Assembly (NCBI GenBank): GCA_027082925.1
Contig: JALWTD010000010.1
Location: 1-64,000 of the forward strand
Direction: 5' to 3'
DNA length: 64,000 bases
From: Flavobacteriaceae bacterium
GTDB lineage: Bacteria > Bacteroidota > Bacteroidia > Flavobacteriales > Flavobacteriaceae
Shown: piece by piece, positions 26,875-37,603 of the stretch
Numbering within the stretch: the stretch's first letter is position 1
Layout of the letters: the number at the start of each line of letters is the position of its first letter
The notes under the pieces: model-generated
What the model saw: only the letters and a program-made list of their open reading frames with translations
Databases searched by the model: none
Told to the model about the DNA's origin: nothing
Position numbers and translations under genes: made by a program

Positions 26875-27318
26875 ATGGAAGGTTATATAGGACATCATGA
26901 ATGGTTAGTAAACAATAATTTATTTACTGATCAAATGAAAGACAGTGTGGCAATGTGCGGGTATTGTATAGTTGAAGAGGTGATAGACGTACGTACATCT
27001 TTAGATTTTAATAAAAAGTTAGTGACATACGAGATTGTAATTCCAGATAAACTATATGACAACTTAAAATTATTAGAAAAGTTTGAAAAAGGTGAAAATA
27101 TAGGATTTTTTAAAGCACTTAAGCTTAAAAAATTTATTAAAACTAAAAAAGAAAATGATAAAACTGGTTTAGGGTATAAATTAGAGGAGATAGGGAATAG
27201 GTTTATTAAAGCTTATTTAAATAAGGAATGGACTGTAAGTATTAAACTTTTTAAAGAAACGAAAAATGAAAAAGAAGATTTTTGGCTATATAATGAGAGA
27301 GATAAATCACTTAACTAA
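26875..27318 (+). CDS. Hypothetical protein
   Basis: 147-aa ORF. Confidence 0.65.
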   Translation: MEGYIGHHEWLVNNNLFTDQMKDSVAMCGYCIVEEVIDVRTSLDFNKKLVTYEIVIPDKLYDNLKLLEKFEKGENIGFFKALKLKKFIKTKKENDKTGLGYKLEEIGNRFIKAYLNKEWTVSIKLFKETKNEKEDFWLYNERDKSLN

Positions 27319-27472
27319 TGATGAAGACTTAAGACAAGAATTATGGTTACACTTTCTAGAGGGTAATTCTCTATTATCATTTCAAGAATATCTACAAATA
27401 CTTCAATTAAATCACAATAATACGCTATCAATATATAAAAATGTGGAGTCAAGTTATGGCATTAAAACGTAA
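27266..27472 (+). CDS. Small hypothetical protein (weakly sigma region 2-like)
   Basis: DEDLRQELWLHFLEGNSLLSFQEYLQIL; internal Met at 27290 may be the true start. Confidence 0.5.
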   Translation: MKKKIFGYIMREINHLTNDEDLRQELWLHFLEGNSLLSFQEYLQILQLNHNNTLSIYKNVESSYGIKT

Positions 27473-28070
27473 TTTTAATGAAGATGAAAGAATAGGTTTA
27501 TCTTCGCAGGAAATAGAAATAGGTGAAAAGTATCTTCGCAAGCATAAAACAGCAGGGGTTATAGATGAAATTCAATCTTTAAAACTATATGAATTATTTC
27601 TTATTGGCAGCTCTTTTCATGAAATTCATCACCAATTTCCTCAATATGAACTTGGTCAAATAATTATGACTTCTGCTCTTAGGAAATGGGGACTAGATAG
27701 AGAGAAAATGCAAGGATCACTTAGAGATAGAGTTAGAGCTAAAGTTGTTAAATCAGTAATTGATCAAGTCGATTTTTTAACATCTATGCTCAGCGTTGCT
27801 AATGCTGAACACGTAGAACAAATGAGAAACTATGTATTAGATGCAACCGCCCCTAAACCATCACTTAGAATCAAGACAATTAAAGATTATAAAGAAGTAA
27901 CAGAGACACTTGGTAAAATTGTTCAAGGGGCAACACCTAATGCTAAAAATAATTCTATGTCACCAATGTTTGATGCATTAGCTCCAAAACCTAAAAAAAT
28001 AACCAAAAAGAAAGACGATGACGACGATATTGATCTAGATGCATTATTAAAGAAAAATAAGGATGATTAG
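27441..28070 (+). CDS. Possible terminase small subunit
   Basis: Position upstream of TerL; helical protein with acidic/basic tail; no decisive motif. Confidence 0.4.
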   Translation: MWSQVMALKRNFNEDERIGLSSQEIEIGEKYLRKHKTAGVIDEIQSLKLYELFLIGSSFHEIHHQFPQYELGQIIMTSALRKWGLDREKMQGSLRDRVRAKVVKSVIDQVDFLTSMLSVANAEHVEQMRNYVLDATAPKPSLRIKTIKDYKEVTETLGKIVQGATPNAKNNSMSPMFDALAPKPKKITKKKDDDDDIDLDALLKKNKDD

Positions 28071-28372
28071 TGATAACAGAACAGGAGTTAGAATTAGCAT
28101 TAAGTTTAAGAGATAAAATTAAAGATCTTAAGTCTACTATAGCAAAATTAGAAAATGTTGTTATATCAGATACGCAAAATTTAAGTAATGGTATAAGTAT
28201 AGACGGTATTAAAATTGCTTGTGATGATTATACTAGAGGGCATCTTATTAGATTTAAAGAAGAAATATTAGAGATGTATAGATTAAAATTAACAGATTTA
28301 AAAGCAAGATATAAAGAAATAATAGAATCACCAAATGATACACTTAGAAGGATGATAGAAGAGAATGGCTAA
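28070..28372 (+). CDS. Hypothetical coiled-coil protein
   Basis: 100-aa ORF. Confidence 0.65.
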   Translation: MITEQELELALSLRDKIKDLKSTIAKLENVVISDTQNLSNGISIDGIKIACDDYTRGHLIRFKEEILEMYRLKLTDLKARYKEIIESPNDTLRRMIEENG

Positions 28373-28898
28373 AACTTGCAATGTCTGTAATATATTAAAA
28401 GACAATGAATATTTTTACAAAAATATTTTATCTAAAGATGGATTTAGAAATAACTGTAAACAATGTGAAAAAAAAAGAAAAAAAATATATTATAGTAAAC
28501 CAGAAATAAAAGCAAAAGAAAAAGAGAAAAAAAATAAATATAGAAATATAGAAAAAAACAAAATAATAGCAAGAAAAAAAACCAATGAATGGTATCATAA
28601 TAATAAAAATAAAGTTAAAAAATATCAAAAAGAAAATGCATATAAACTTTTAGCTAATAATGCCAAATATAGAGCTAAGAAATTAAATGCCACTCCAAAA
28701 TGGCTTACTAAGGAGCATTTAAAAGAAATAAGAGAAATTTATAAAAATAGTTCTAAAGATCACCACGTAGACCATATAGTCCCACTTCAAGGAAAGTCTG
28801 TATCTGGATTGCATGTTCCTTGGAATTTAAGAGTTATAACTAAGGAAGAAAATTTAAGTAAAAGCAATAAGTTATTAAAAGAGGCAATAAATGGCTAA
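28365..28898 (+). CDS. HNH homing endonuclease
   Basis: [54 protein letters not shown]. Confidence 0.92.
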   Translation: MAKTCNVCNILKDNEYFYKNILSKDGFRNNCKQCEKKRKKIYYSKPEIKAKEKEKKNKYRNIEKNKIIARKKTNEWYHNNKNKVKKYQKENAYKLLANNAKYRAKKLNATPKWLTKEHLKEIREIYKNSSKDHHVDHIVPLQGKSVSGLHVPWNLRVITKEENLSKSNKLLKEAING

Positions 28899-31800
28899 TC
28901 AAAGTGTTGATCTTAGTAAAATACCTTTAAAACAAAGATCAAAGTTGTTTTTTAAAAAATGTAAAACTAAAGAAGAATTATCTAAGTTTATTCAGGTATT
29001 TTTTGGATTATATTTACCAGATCAAACTGTATCTAGATTTGCAGATACTAATCCATTACAGATTATTTGGGAAGTTTACGATATAACTGTTAATAAGAAT
29101 AACCCAGAAGGGATTGAAGAATTATTGTATGTTGCTGGTCGTGGATCAGGAAAATGCTCTTTGAAGGGTACTTATATATCTACACCTAGCGGACCTAAGA
29201 TGATTGAAAACATATTAAAGAATGACTATGTTTATACAGGTTCGGGTCAGCGTCAACGCGTATTAGAGACATTTTCCGAAGGTACAAAAGAAGGTATAAA
29301 AGTTATAACAAAAGTAGGCAAAAAACAAGGAGTTTTTTCAATTACTGGATCTTTGAGGCACCGAGTTCAGGCCTTACAGCCAGATGGAACAGTTTGCTGG
29401 AAGTACTTACCTGATTTAAAAAAAGGAGATATATTATATAAAACAGCAGAAATGTCAGATATATCTGTAGATCAATCTTCAGAAGATTATAATAAAGGAT
29501 GGATAGCTGGCTGTATTACCGGTGATGGGCATGTAAATAAAGAAAACATGCATATTTCGCTGTGTGGATCAGATACTCATCAAATGGCAGCATTTACTAA
29601 CAAAGTTAAACAATACTTTCCCGATGTAAAAGTTAATTATAATTTTAGTAAAAGAGAAGAACATTACACAGGTCATTACAATGTCACGATAAAAAGTAAA
29701 ATATTTAAAAGTTGGTTTAATTCATTGATAAAAGGTAGATTAAGCTACGATAAACAACTACGTACATTAGAGCATTCATATGACTTTTTAGCTGGATTCT
29801 TTGCTGGAATGATGGATACGGATGGATCTAAAAGTAGTATCACTTTAGCAAACAAGGGCTTAACTTATCAATTAGGCCAAATTCTTACTTTGTTTGGGGG
29901 GCATGGGGTGGTAAATAATAGACGAAGACCACCAAGATACTCTAAAATAATTAAAAAGAATGTGGAATATTATTCTCTTGAATACAAATCTAAGTTACCA
30001 CATTATATGCTGCCATTATATTCTAAGCGAAGCAATTTTATAAAGCATATCAATAAGAAAAACGAGCAATTTAGGTACCCTAAACAAATTATATTATCAT
30101 TTGGTAAGTTTATAAAAGAGAAATATGAAATAGCAAATGGATATTGGAAATTAGCGCCAGGTAAAAAGACTCATTCTAAAATAAAGTATTCTAAAGATCT
30201 CTGGGGACCAAAAGCAGAAAAGGAAAATTTTATTTGTGGTTACAAAGTTGAGTACTTTATAGAACTAGCGAAATTTCTGAGGGAAGATGAATGGGTAGAT
30301 AAACTATCATTCTTTAAAAATGGATACTATGAACAAGTAGATAAGTTGATTCCAGGTAAATATGAATTTTATGACCTATCAATAGAAAATGATCATACTT
30401 ATGTAAGTAATGGTTTCATTTCTCATAATACTTTAGGTATGGCTATAGCTGAATTACTTATTATGCTACATGATAGTAGAGACGTGTGTCATGTTGGTGC
30501 TGTTATTGCTCAAGCAAAACGCTGCTATGAATACCAAACTAATTTCATGCTTAGCCCTAGAATCAGACCTATATTAGACAATAAAAAACTACCTCAAGAT
30601 AGTAGAGTTCTTCAAAAGTTAAATATGGAGAAATCTGCATTTAACATAGATGGTAAACCAGTAACACTAGAAGTTTTACCGTGTACTTTAAAGGCATGTA
30701 ATGGACCGCATGTTCCATTAGTTGTTACAGATGAGATCGATACTGTTTCAGGTGAAGGCTTAAAAGCATTTAAAGAAATTTCAGGAATGTTGGATTCTAG
30801 AGGAGATAAGGTTGCTCTTAGAGTTGGAATTTCAACACGAAAGTCTAGATATGGACTTATGAATAAGATGATGGAAGATGCTGAAAGTGCTGGTAGGCAT
30901 GTGCGCAGATGGACAGCTTGGGAATTTACAGCTAAATGTCCAGACGAAAGATCGGGAACTATACCTACGAAATCATATCATATATTAGATGATATGGAAG
31001 TTATAGATGAAAAAACTTATAAACGAAAAGATCCTAAAAAACAAAAAGAATATACTGAACATATATTACCAGGAGAAAAGTGTCTTAAGTGTCCTGCTGC
31101 AGCAATTTGTTTAGGTGATGCTAAAAAACAAACATCTAAGTCATGGATGTTAAAGCCAGTAAGTGAGTTGATAAAAAAAGTAAGATCAGAAGGCACAGAT
31201 TGGGCACTTTCTCAATTAATGAATCTTAAACCTTCTGTTGAAGGAATTATATATAAGGAATTTGATGAAAAAATACATGTAAAAGATTGGAATCAAATGT
31301 GGAAAACATTAACAGGAGTTAACTATCCTGGAGAATGCACTCATGATATTTTTGTTAAAAAATGCCATGCAATGAAATTACAATGTTATGCTGGAGTGGA
31401 CTGGGGATGGTCTAATCCAAATACTGTTGTTTATTTCTTTGTAGATAAAAAAGATAATATTTTTATAGTTAGAGCCGATGGTATGACATACGTGTCTCAG
31501 CCTGAGTGGGTGCACTACATAAAGTCTAGATATCATAATATGTATAGATGTCAACTATATTTTCCAGACTGTGCTGATCAAGGTGCAGTAACTGAAATGA
31601 GAAAAGCAGGGTTACCTGTTTCATCTGAAATTGATAAAGCTATAAACACCGGTATACAGGTTATAAAAAAGCTACTAAGGGTCCCTGGATCGCAGGATAC
31701 AAAAATACATTTAGCTAAAGAAACAACCACGTCATTAAGGGACGAATTCTTAACATATCACTTTAAAACATCGGCAGATGGAACTATAACAGAAAATCCA

Positions 31801-32094
31801 GAATCAGAATATGATCATTGGTTAGATGCACTTCGATATCCGCTTACTATTTTAATGGGAAAAGGCACTATGGTTTTAGGTAAAACTGCAGATGTTGATG
31901 TAAATAAAACACAAGATAGTAGAGGTAATTTTTATAGAACTCCAACAGCTGAAGAATTTGCTGCTGCAAATAATATATCCATCAATGCAGAAGAGCCAGA
32001 TTTATCAAAATTAGGTAAAATTGGTAAATTATCTGATCTTGATGACGATGACGATGAGTGGAACGGTGGTGGAGGTTTTTTATGGAGTTTATAA
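28891..32094 (+). CDS. Terminase large subunit containing an intein
   Basis: Split Walker A GRGSGK|[intein]|[10 protein letters not shown], ATPase LVVTDEIDT, nuclease [33 protein letters not shown]. Confidence 0.92.
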   Translation: MANQSVDLSKIPLKQRSKLFFKKCKTKEELSKFIQVFFGLYLPDQTVSRFADTNPLQIIWEVYDITVNKNNPEGIEELLYVAGRGSGKCSLKGTYISTPSGPKMIENILKNDYVYTGSGQRQRVLETFSEGTKEGIKVITKVGKKQGVFSITGSLRHRVQALQPDGTVCWKYLPDLKKGDILYKTAEMSDISVDQSSEDYNKGWIAGCITGDGHVNKENMHISLCGSDTHQMAAFTNKVKQYFPDVKVNYNFSKREEHYTGHYNVTIKSKIFKSWFNSLIKGRLSYDKQLRTLEHSYDFLAGFFAGMMDTDGSKSSITLANKGLTYQLGQILTLFGGHGVVNNRRRPPRYSKIIKKNVEYYSLEYKSKLPHYMLPLYSKRSNFIKHINKKNEQFRYPKQIILSFGKFIKEKYEIANGYWKLAPGKKTHSKIKYSKDLWGPKAEKENFICGYKVEYFIELAKFLREDEWVDKLSFFKNGYYEQVDKLIPGKYEFYDLSIENDHTYVSNGFISHNTLGMAIAELLIMLHDSRDVCHVGAVIAQAKRCYEYQTNFMLSPRIRPILDNKKLPQDSRVLQKLNMEKSAFNIDGKPVTLEVLPCTLKACNGPHVPLVVTDEIDTVSGEGLKAFKEISGMLDSRGDKVALRVGISTRKSRYGLMNKMMEDAESAGRHVRRWTAWEFTAKCPDERSGTIPTKSYHILDDMEVIDEKTYKRKDPKKQKEYTEHILPGEKCLKCPAAAICLGDAKKQTSKSWMLKPVSELIKKVRSEGTDWALSQLMNLKPSVEGIIYKEFDEKIHVKDWNQMWKTLTGVNYPGECTHDIFVKKCHAMKLQCYAGVDWGWSNPNTVVYFFVDKKDNIFIVRADGMTYVSQPEWVHYIKSRYHNMYRCQLYFPDCADQGAVTEMRKAGLPVSSEIDKAINTGIQVIKKLLRVPGSQDTKIHLAKETTTSLRDEFLTYHFKTSADGTITENPESEYDHWLDALRYPLTILMGKGTMVLGKTADVDVNKTQDSRGNFYRTPTAEEFAAANNISINAEEPDLSKLGKIGKLSDLDDDDDEWNGGGGFLWSL
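29155..30429 (+). mobile_element. LAGLIDADG-containing intein (425 aa) in TerL Walker A
   Basis: Starts Cys ([20 protein letters not shown]), LAGLIDADG-type [12 protein letters not shown] and [14 protein letters not shown], ends [23 protein letters not shown] followed by Thr. Confidence 0.93.
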
Positions 32095-32109
32095 AACAAG
32101 CATCTAGCC

Positions 32110-32129
32110 AAAGATCAGTATAATATTAA
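32110..32129 (+). repeat. aaagatcagtataatattaa repeat copy A (copy B 32705-32724; partial copy C 33359-33373)
   Basis: 20-bp identity A/B; B and C share 18 bp actaaagatcagtataat (32702-32719 and 33356-33373). Confidence 0.85.
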
Positions 32130-32133
32130 CATG
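32119..32133 (+). promoter_or_regulatory. Promoter TATAAT-N6-ATG; leaderless HNH start
   Basis: cagTATAATattaacATGatag. Confidence 0.6.
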
Positions 32134-32706
32134 ATAGATTTAACAGACTTTATTTTTATAGGTAAAAACAAAAAAACTAAAAGATATAAACTTTATTGTG
32201 ATAAATGTGGAGCGGACAGAAAATATGGAATGAAATCTAGATCAAAATCTTTGTGCAAAAGATGTACTCATAAAGGTAAAGATTATTTAAAAGATAAGCG
32301 AACATCTAAATATAAAGCCAACATGAGTAAAGTTAAAAAGGGATGTGCTGTGTGGAATATGGGAACTAGCGAATACACAAAAGAACACTTAATATTGCGA
32401 AATAATATGAGTGCGGCTATAAGAAGTAGATTGTTTAAAAGAGGATCTAGCAAAAAAGGTAATTCTTATTTGGATAAAGTTGGTTATTCTATAGAAGAAC
32501 TTAAAAAGCATTTAGAGTCTAAATTTCAACCAGGAATGACTTGGGATAATTATGGCTTAAAAGGTTGGCACATAGATCATATTAAGCCAGATAGTTTATT
32601 TAATTATAAAACAATGGATTGTCCTGAGTTTAAAGAGTGTTGGGCATTAAATAATTTACAGCCTTTGTGGGCTAAAGATAATTTAAGTAAAGGTTGTAAG
32701 TACTAA
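32131..32706 (+). CDS. HNH homing endonuclease
   Basis: [39 protein letters not shown]...[15 protein letters not shown]. Confidence 0.92.
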   Translation: MIDLTDFIFIGKNKKTKRYKLYCDKCGADRKYGMKSRSKSLCKRCTHKGKDYLKDKRTSKYKANMSKVKKGCAVWNMGTSEYTKEHLILRNNMSAAIRSRLFKRGSSKKGNSYLDKVGYSIEELKKHLESKFQPGMTWDNYGLKGWHIDHIKPDSLFNYKTMDCPEFKECWALNNLQPLWAKDNLSKGCKY

Positions 32707-32713
32707 AGATCAG

Positions 32714-32728
32714 TATAATATTAATATG
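32714..32728 (+). promoter_or_regulatory. Promoter TATAAT-N6-ATG; leaderless HNH start
   Basis: cagTATAATattaatATGggtcg. Confidence 0.6.
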
Positions 32729-33412
32729 GGTCGTTTAAAGAAAATTCCAAAAAGAGTGTATAACTTTATAGATTATGATGATTGGATTGAGAAAGAAGGC
32801 GGTAGAAGACTTTATAAGGCTTCATGTAAAGAGTGTGGTTCTGATAGAGGATATAAGCGCCCTAATAAGTTTATGCAAACTTGTAAAAAATGCTCTAATG
32901 CTAAAAATAGACTTAAAATAACTAAAAAACATAGAGAAGAACATTCTAAAAGAATGATAAATAGAATTCCATGGAATAAAGGACAAACAAAAGAAACCAA
33001 TGATAGTTTAATTAAAATATCAAAAGCCATGTCTAAAAGAGAGGTAAAATTAGAAACTAGAATAAAATCATCATGCACTCAAAGAGGTATTCAGTTTAAC
33101 GAATTTGATGATTTTACGAATAACAAAAATGATAAAGAAAGATTAAAATTTAAAGGCTATAGACTTAATCACGAGTGTCTTCAAAAAGCTAATTTTACTT
33201 GTGATATATCTGGTCAAAAAGGAATAAAATTAGTCGCTCATCATTTAAATAGTTGGAATTTATTTCCAGAGCAAAGATTTGATTTAAATAATTTAGTTTG
33301 TATGTCAGAAGAATTGCATAAAAAGTTTCATTCACTGTACGGTTATGGTAATAATACTAAAGATCAGTATAATGAGTTTAAAGATAAATGGAGAAAAAAT
33401 GGGAATATTTGA
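32726..33412 (+). CDS. HNH homing endonuclease
   Basis: CKECGSDRGY, KLVAHHLNSWNLFPEQRFDLNNLVCMSEELHKKFHSLYG. Confidence 0.88.
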   Translation: MGRLKKIPKRVYNFIDYDDWIEKEGGRRLYKASCKECGSDRGYKRPNKFMQTCKKCSNAKNRLKITKKHREEHSKRMINRIPWNKGQTKETNDSLIKISKAMSKREVKLETRIKSSCTQRGIQFNEFDDFTNNKNDKERLKFKGYRLNHECLQKANFTCDISGQKGIKLVAHHLNSWNLFPEQRFDLNNLVCMSEELHKKFHSLYGYGNNTKDQYNEFKDKWRKNGNI

Positions 33413-35327
33413 TAATTGGATTAAATCTAGTGTAAAAAAAGAGTTAGAAGAACTTAATAAAGCAACTAATCCAGACTTAATACCTGAAAAACCGGATACA
33501 ACACCAGAAGATAGTGCTAATGAAATCGGTCGTAAAGCAATACTTACTGACCCATTTTATACCCAGCAAAGTCAGCAAACTTTATTTAAATTTAGATTAT
33601 CAAGGTTGTCAAATCAAACGTTAAAAAGTGTTTCGTTGAGAGATTGGCTAGTGTCTACAATCATTCAAAATAGAATAGATTTACTTTTAAGGTTTTCTAG
33701 ACCACAACTTAAAAAGTTTGATATGGGATTTAGAGTAGTAAAAAGAGATATTACTGAAGAAAATACAAAAGAAGATTTAAAAGAAATAGAAAACTTACAA
33801 GCATTTATTTATAATTGTGGTAGATTAAAAGATACACCAGATGATGATAAAATGCTTTTTGGTGAATTTCTTAAAATGGTAGTTAGAGATGCACTTACTT
33901 TTGGCAATATTTCAGTTGAAAAAATATTAACACGAAAAGGTGCACTGCATAGATTTAGACCGGTGCCTGCTGAATCTGTTTATCATATTAATGAAACTGC
34001 GTCAAAAAAACAAATTGAAGAGCATTTAAAGTCAGTAAAAAAAATAAATAAACCCCAATCAGACAATGATCCTCGTACAGGATATGTTGTCAATGAACGT
34101 CCATTGGATTATTATAAGTATGTTCAGGTATCTTATGATAATAATCCAATGGCAGTTTTTGGCGATGAAGATATGATATTCAGACTATTTAATCCTCAAA
34201 ATTTTGCAGATGGTCAAGGATATTGCTATTCTCCGACAGAAATGGCTATTGTGAATATTACTCATCACATGAACACTGAACAATATAATTCTAATTTCTT
34301 TACTCACGGACAAGCAGCAAAAGGCATATTGCACCTTAAAGGGACAGTTACTCAAACTCAAATGACTGCTTTTCGTAGGCAGTTTTATAATTTAATAAAT
34401 GGATCGCAAAGTGCTTGGCGAACTCCAATAATTGCTGGTCTTGAAGATGTGCAATGGGTTCCAATGGCTGGTGGATCTAAAGATATGGAATATTTAAATT
34501 ACAATAATCATTTGATGAGAGCAGTTTGTGCTCAATTTCAAATTGATCCAATAGAATTAGGATTAGATCAGTTGTCCGGTGGTAAAACTACGTCTGGACA
34601 AGATGGAAATGCTTCTCAAATTGAGTTTTCTAGAGAAAAAGGCTTATATCCAATTTTAATGTTTTTAGAGGATGTAATAAATAGAGATATTATTCCAGCA
34701 ATTGACCCAGAGTATTCTAAAAAATATAAATTTCAATTTGAAGGTTATACAGATGAAACACCACAAACAGAAGTGGCACTGTTACAGGCTGAAATGACTG
34801 TTAATAAAACTATGAATGATTTATTGACCGCAGCTAGAAAAGAAAAAATAAAACATCCAGTTGCTGATTTGCCAATGAATCAATCTTTTTGGGCTATTGT
34901 AGAAAAAAATATGACACGTGGTGAAATTAGAGAGCTTTTTTTTGGAGATAAGGGTGCTTCTCAAAAGAGAGAATTACAATATATACCAGAAGATGCTGCA
35001 TTTTTAAATTGGCAGCAAATGTTGTTTCAGCTTGACCAAACTAAAAAACAAGAAGAGCAAATGCAACAACAAGCTCAAGCTGAACAAGAACAAGCTCAAG
35101 CTGAACAAGAGGCGGCAGATCACCAAAGACAATTAGATGAAGCTGCTCATAATCGCGAACAAGAAAAGCATGATGCTGAAATGAATCAAATTAAAGGTCA
35201 AGCAGCTTTAAATGCAGTTATGCAAGGAAAATCTACTAAAGACATTGCAAAGGCTACTGGAAATACTAGTGCTGCTAATATACATGGCACCAATGTTAGC
35301 AATCCTCTAAATAAGAACGACGGCTAA
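33399..35327 (+). CDS. Portal protein
   Basis: MGIFDNWIKSS...; GTVTQTQMTAFRRQFYNLINGSQSAWRTPIIAGLEDVQWVPM; follows TerL; start moved from 33345 (RBS gga-gaaaaa). Confidence 0.8.
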   Translation: MGIFDNWIKSSVKKELEELNKATNPDLIPEKPDTTPEDSANEIGRKAILTDPFYTQQSQQTLFKFRLSRLSNQTLKSVSLRDWLVSTIIQNRIDLLLRFSRPQLKKFDMGFRVVKRDITEENTKEDLKEIENLQAFIYNCGRLKDTPDDDKMLFGEFLKMVVRDALTFGNISVEKILTRKGALHRFRPVPAESVYHINETASKKQIEEHLKSVKKINKPQSDNDPRTGYVVNERPLDYYKYVQVSYDNNPMAVFGDEDMIFRLFNPQNFADGQGYCYSPTEMAIVNITHHMNTEQYNSNFFTHGQAAKGILHLKGTVTQTQMTAFRRQFYNLINGSQSAWRTPIIAGLEDVQWVPMAGGSKDMEYLNYNNHLMRAVCAQFQIDPIELGLDQLSGGKTTSGQDGNASQIEFSREKGLYPILMFLEDVINRDIIPAIDPEYSKKYKFQFEGYTDETPQTEVALLQAEMTVNKTMNDLLTAARKEKIKHPVADLPMNQSFWAIVEKNMTRGEIRELFFGDKGASQKRELQYIPEDAAFLNWQQMLFQLDQTKKQEEQMQQQAQAEQEQAQAEQEAADHQRQLDEAAHNREQEKHDAEMNQIKGQAALNAVMQGKSTKDIAKATGNTSAANIHGTNVSNPLNKNDG

Positions 35328-35345
35328 CACCTCCTCCCTCTCTTG

Positions 35346-35376
35346 AAAAGGCCTCTTTATGAGGCCTTTTCTTTTT
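35346..35376 (+). terminator. Rho-independent terminator downstream of portal gene
   Basis: Perfect 10-bp stem aaaaggcctc-tttat-gaggcctttt followed by cttttt. Confidence 0.9.
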
Positions 35377-35385
35377 CAATATAGG

Positions 35386-35400
35386 TATAATAAATTTATA
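35386..35400 (+). promoter_or_regulatory. Promoter AGGTATAAT-N6-ATA
   Basis: ataggTATAATaaatttATAgaattc directly after the terminator. Confidence 0.65.
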
Positions 35401-35424
35401 GAATTCTATATGGAGGAATAATTA

Positions 35425-36237
35425 ATGACATGGGTATTATTAGAAGGAATCGACCGTTCAGGAAAATCGACTATAGCCAATCTTTATAAAGAAAAAGGTT
35501 ATGAAATTATTCACATGGACGCTCCTAATAAAAAATATTATGAACCTGGATATTCTGGACCATCTTATCTTGAAGAGATTGTAGAAATGTATAGTGTTTA
35601 TAGTGGCAAAGACGTAGTATTTGACCGTTCACCTTATGGTGAATGTATTTGGTCAGAAATATTTAATAGACAGGCCTTATTAAATAGTGAAGATTTTGAA
35701 TATCTTCAAAAAATAGAATACAATAATAATACAATAAGGTATTTAATGTTTGATGAAGATGTAGAAGCACATTGGCAAAGATGCATAGACAATAAAGAAC
35801 CAATAAATAGATTACAGTTTATACAGACAATGAGGTTATATGATGAGCTCGCAATTAAATACAACTTTGAAAAAAAACAACTTCGGGACTTTGACATCAA
35901 ATCAGAAGAAAGACATAAAGATAAAATCTCTTTTGATAGAGATACTAATAGTGTTGGGGATATACGATCGAATACAAGGACCGATGATATTTCCATGGTC
36001 AAAAATTACACTCTCGAACAAAGACTTGAACGGGCAAATGCTATCAGAAGTCTTCTTAAATCACCGCTTGTTAAAAAAAAGGGAGAAGTCTTTAGGGAAT
36101 TAGAGCAAAGTATAAAATTATTTTTAGAACAAGAATTAGAAAGTATATTTTCAAAACCAAAAGAAAATGATTTTACACAAGATGAGGTGCAGATATTAAA
36201 AATTTATGCTCAGCGCATAAAGGAAAAAATGGGATAA
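35425..36237 (+). CDS. Thymidylate/nucleoside monophosphate kinase-like protein with C-terminal extension
   Basis: VLLEGIDRSGKSTIANLY, VFDRSPYGECIW, then about 100 aa of unrelated helical extension. Confidence 0.7.
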   Translation: MTWVLLEGIDRSGKSTIANLYKEKGYEIIHMDAPNKKYYEPGYSGPSYLEEIVEMYSVYSGKDVVFDRSPYGECIWSEIFNRQALLNSEDFEYLQKIEYNNNTIRYLMFDEDVEAHWQRCIDNKEPINRLQFIQTMRLYDELAIKYNFEKKQLRDFDIKSEERHKDKISFDRDTNSVGDIRSNTRTDDISMVKNYTLEQRLERANAIRSLLKSPLVKKKGEVFRELEQSIKLFLEQELESIFSKPKENDFTQDEVQILKIYAQRIKEKMG

Positions 36238-36243
36238 TGTGCG

Positions 36244-36462
36244 GTGGAAAAATTAGTAATTAATTTTCTAAAAAATATTAATTTAAAGCGCAATAAAAAA
36301 CGATGGCAAAATGTAACAAAGTGGAATATACCAATTCGCGGTATTATGGAACATAAATTAATATATACTGGTGAAGCAATTGAAACTATAGACACTATCA
36401 TATATAATGATTTACGTAAAATATTAAAGAAATTAAACATCATGGAGGAAAAACTGAAATGA
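36244..36462 (+). CDS. Hypothetical protein
   Basis: 72-aa ORF overlapping next start. Confidence 0.55.
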   Translation: MEKLVINFLKNINLKRNKKRWQNVTKWNIPIRGIMEHKLIYTGEAIETIDTIIYNDLRKILKKLNIMEEKLK

Positions 36463-37034
36463 TCAAAATTTGTATTTTTTGTTTAAAGAAATATAATGCA
36501 AAACAAATTAATAGTAGATTTTGTTCTAAAAAGTGTAATAGAAAAAAATATGTTAAAGATAATATAGAAAAAATAAAAATAATAGATCAAACTAGTTATT
36601 TAAAAAATAGAAATAAAAGAATTTTAAAATCATCTACTTATTATATTAACAATAAAAGTAAGGTTAAGAAGTATAAAAAAGAGTACAATAAAATAAATAA
36701 AGAAAAAATAAAATATCAACAAAAATGTTGGAATAATAAAAACAGTGAATCTAATGACTATAAGGCTAAAAACGCTGCTCAAACAGCTAAATATAGAGCT
36801 CAAAAGTTAAAGGCTACACCTAAATGGTTAACTGAAAATCATTTTAAGGAAATTAGGGAGACATATAATGATTGTCAAGATTTACAATGGCTTTCAGAAG
36901 AAAGATTAGAAGTTGATCATATAATACCATTACAAGGAAAGACGGTAAGTGGACTACATGTTCCTTGGAATTTACAGATTTTATTAAGAAGTGTTAATAT
37001 AAGAAAAAGTAACAACATCGTGGAGGAAAAATGA
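36459..37034 (+). CDS. HNH homing endonuclease
   Basis: [53 protein letters not shown]. Confidence 0.9.
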   Translation: MIKICIFCLKKYNAKQINSRFCSKKCNRKKYVKDNIEKIKIIDQTSYLKNRNKRILKSSTYYINNKSKVKKYKKEYNKINKEKIKYQQKCWNNKNSESNDYKAKNAAQTAKYRAQKLKATPKWLTENHFKEIRETYNDCQDLQWLSEERLEVDHIIPLQGKTVSGLHVPWNLQILLRSVNIRKSNNIVEEK

Positions 37035-37603
37035 AAGGAATGAAGCAGAATAAAGCACCGTCAACTAAAGATAGAATTAGAGAATTAGAAGTTGCTATGC
37101 AAAACACGCAAATGGCAATGCAAATGTCTCAAATGATGGTAAAACACCTTACAGATCAATTTCAAACATTTCAAAATGATTTAGGTAGCACGATGGGAAT
37201 GCTAAACGATTTTCAATATAGAACATTAGCCATGTTGGAATTAGGTAATTTTAAAACTGAAGACATTGATGCTAAAGCTGAAGAGTTTAAATTAAAAGAT
37301 TTTAATAAAGCTTCTGATAAAGAGGATGAAATTAAAGGATATATTAACGATGATACTGGGATTGTTAATGAAGATAGCATTGTTATTCTTACCTCCTCAA
37401 CGCCAGATTTAGAGGAAGATCAGGGTATTTTCAGAAGCAAATTCCCTATGTCAGAATGCTTAACTCCTGAACTTAGAGAGAGCTTATTGGGCTCTAAAGT
37501 TGGTGACTCAATTTTTTCTGATCTTTCGGGTATTAATCATAAGATTACTATTTTAGGCATTAAAAAGGTAAAGGATAAGAAAGAAGAAGAGAAGGGAGAA
37601 TAA
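37031..37603 (+). CDS. Coiled-coil protein with GreA/GreB C-terminal-like domain
   Basis: N-terminal coiled coil; C-terminal LTPELRESLLGSKVGDSIFSDLSGINHKITILGIKKV. Confidence 0.5.
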   Translation: MKGMKQNKAPSTKDRIRELEVAMQNTQMAMQMSQMMVKHLTDQFQTFQNDLGSTMGMLNDFQYRTLAMLELGNFKTEDIDAKAEEFKLKDFNKASDKEDEIKGYINDDTGIVNEDSIVILTSSTPDLEEDQGIFRSKFPMSECLTPELRESLLGSKVGDSIFSDLSGINHKITILGIKKVKDKKEEEKGE

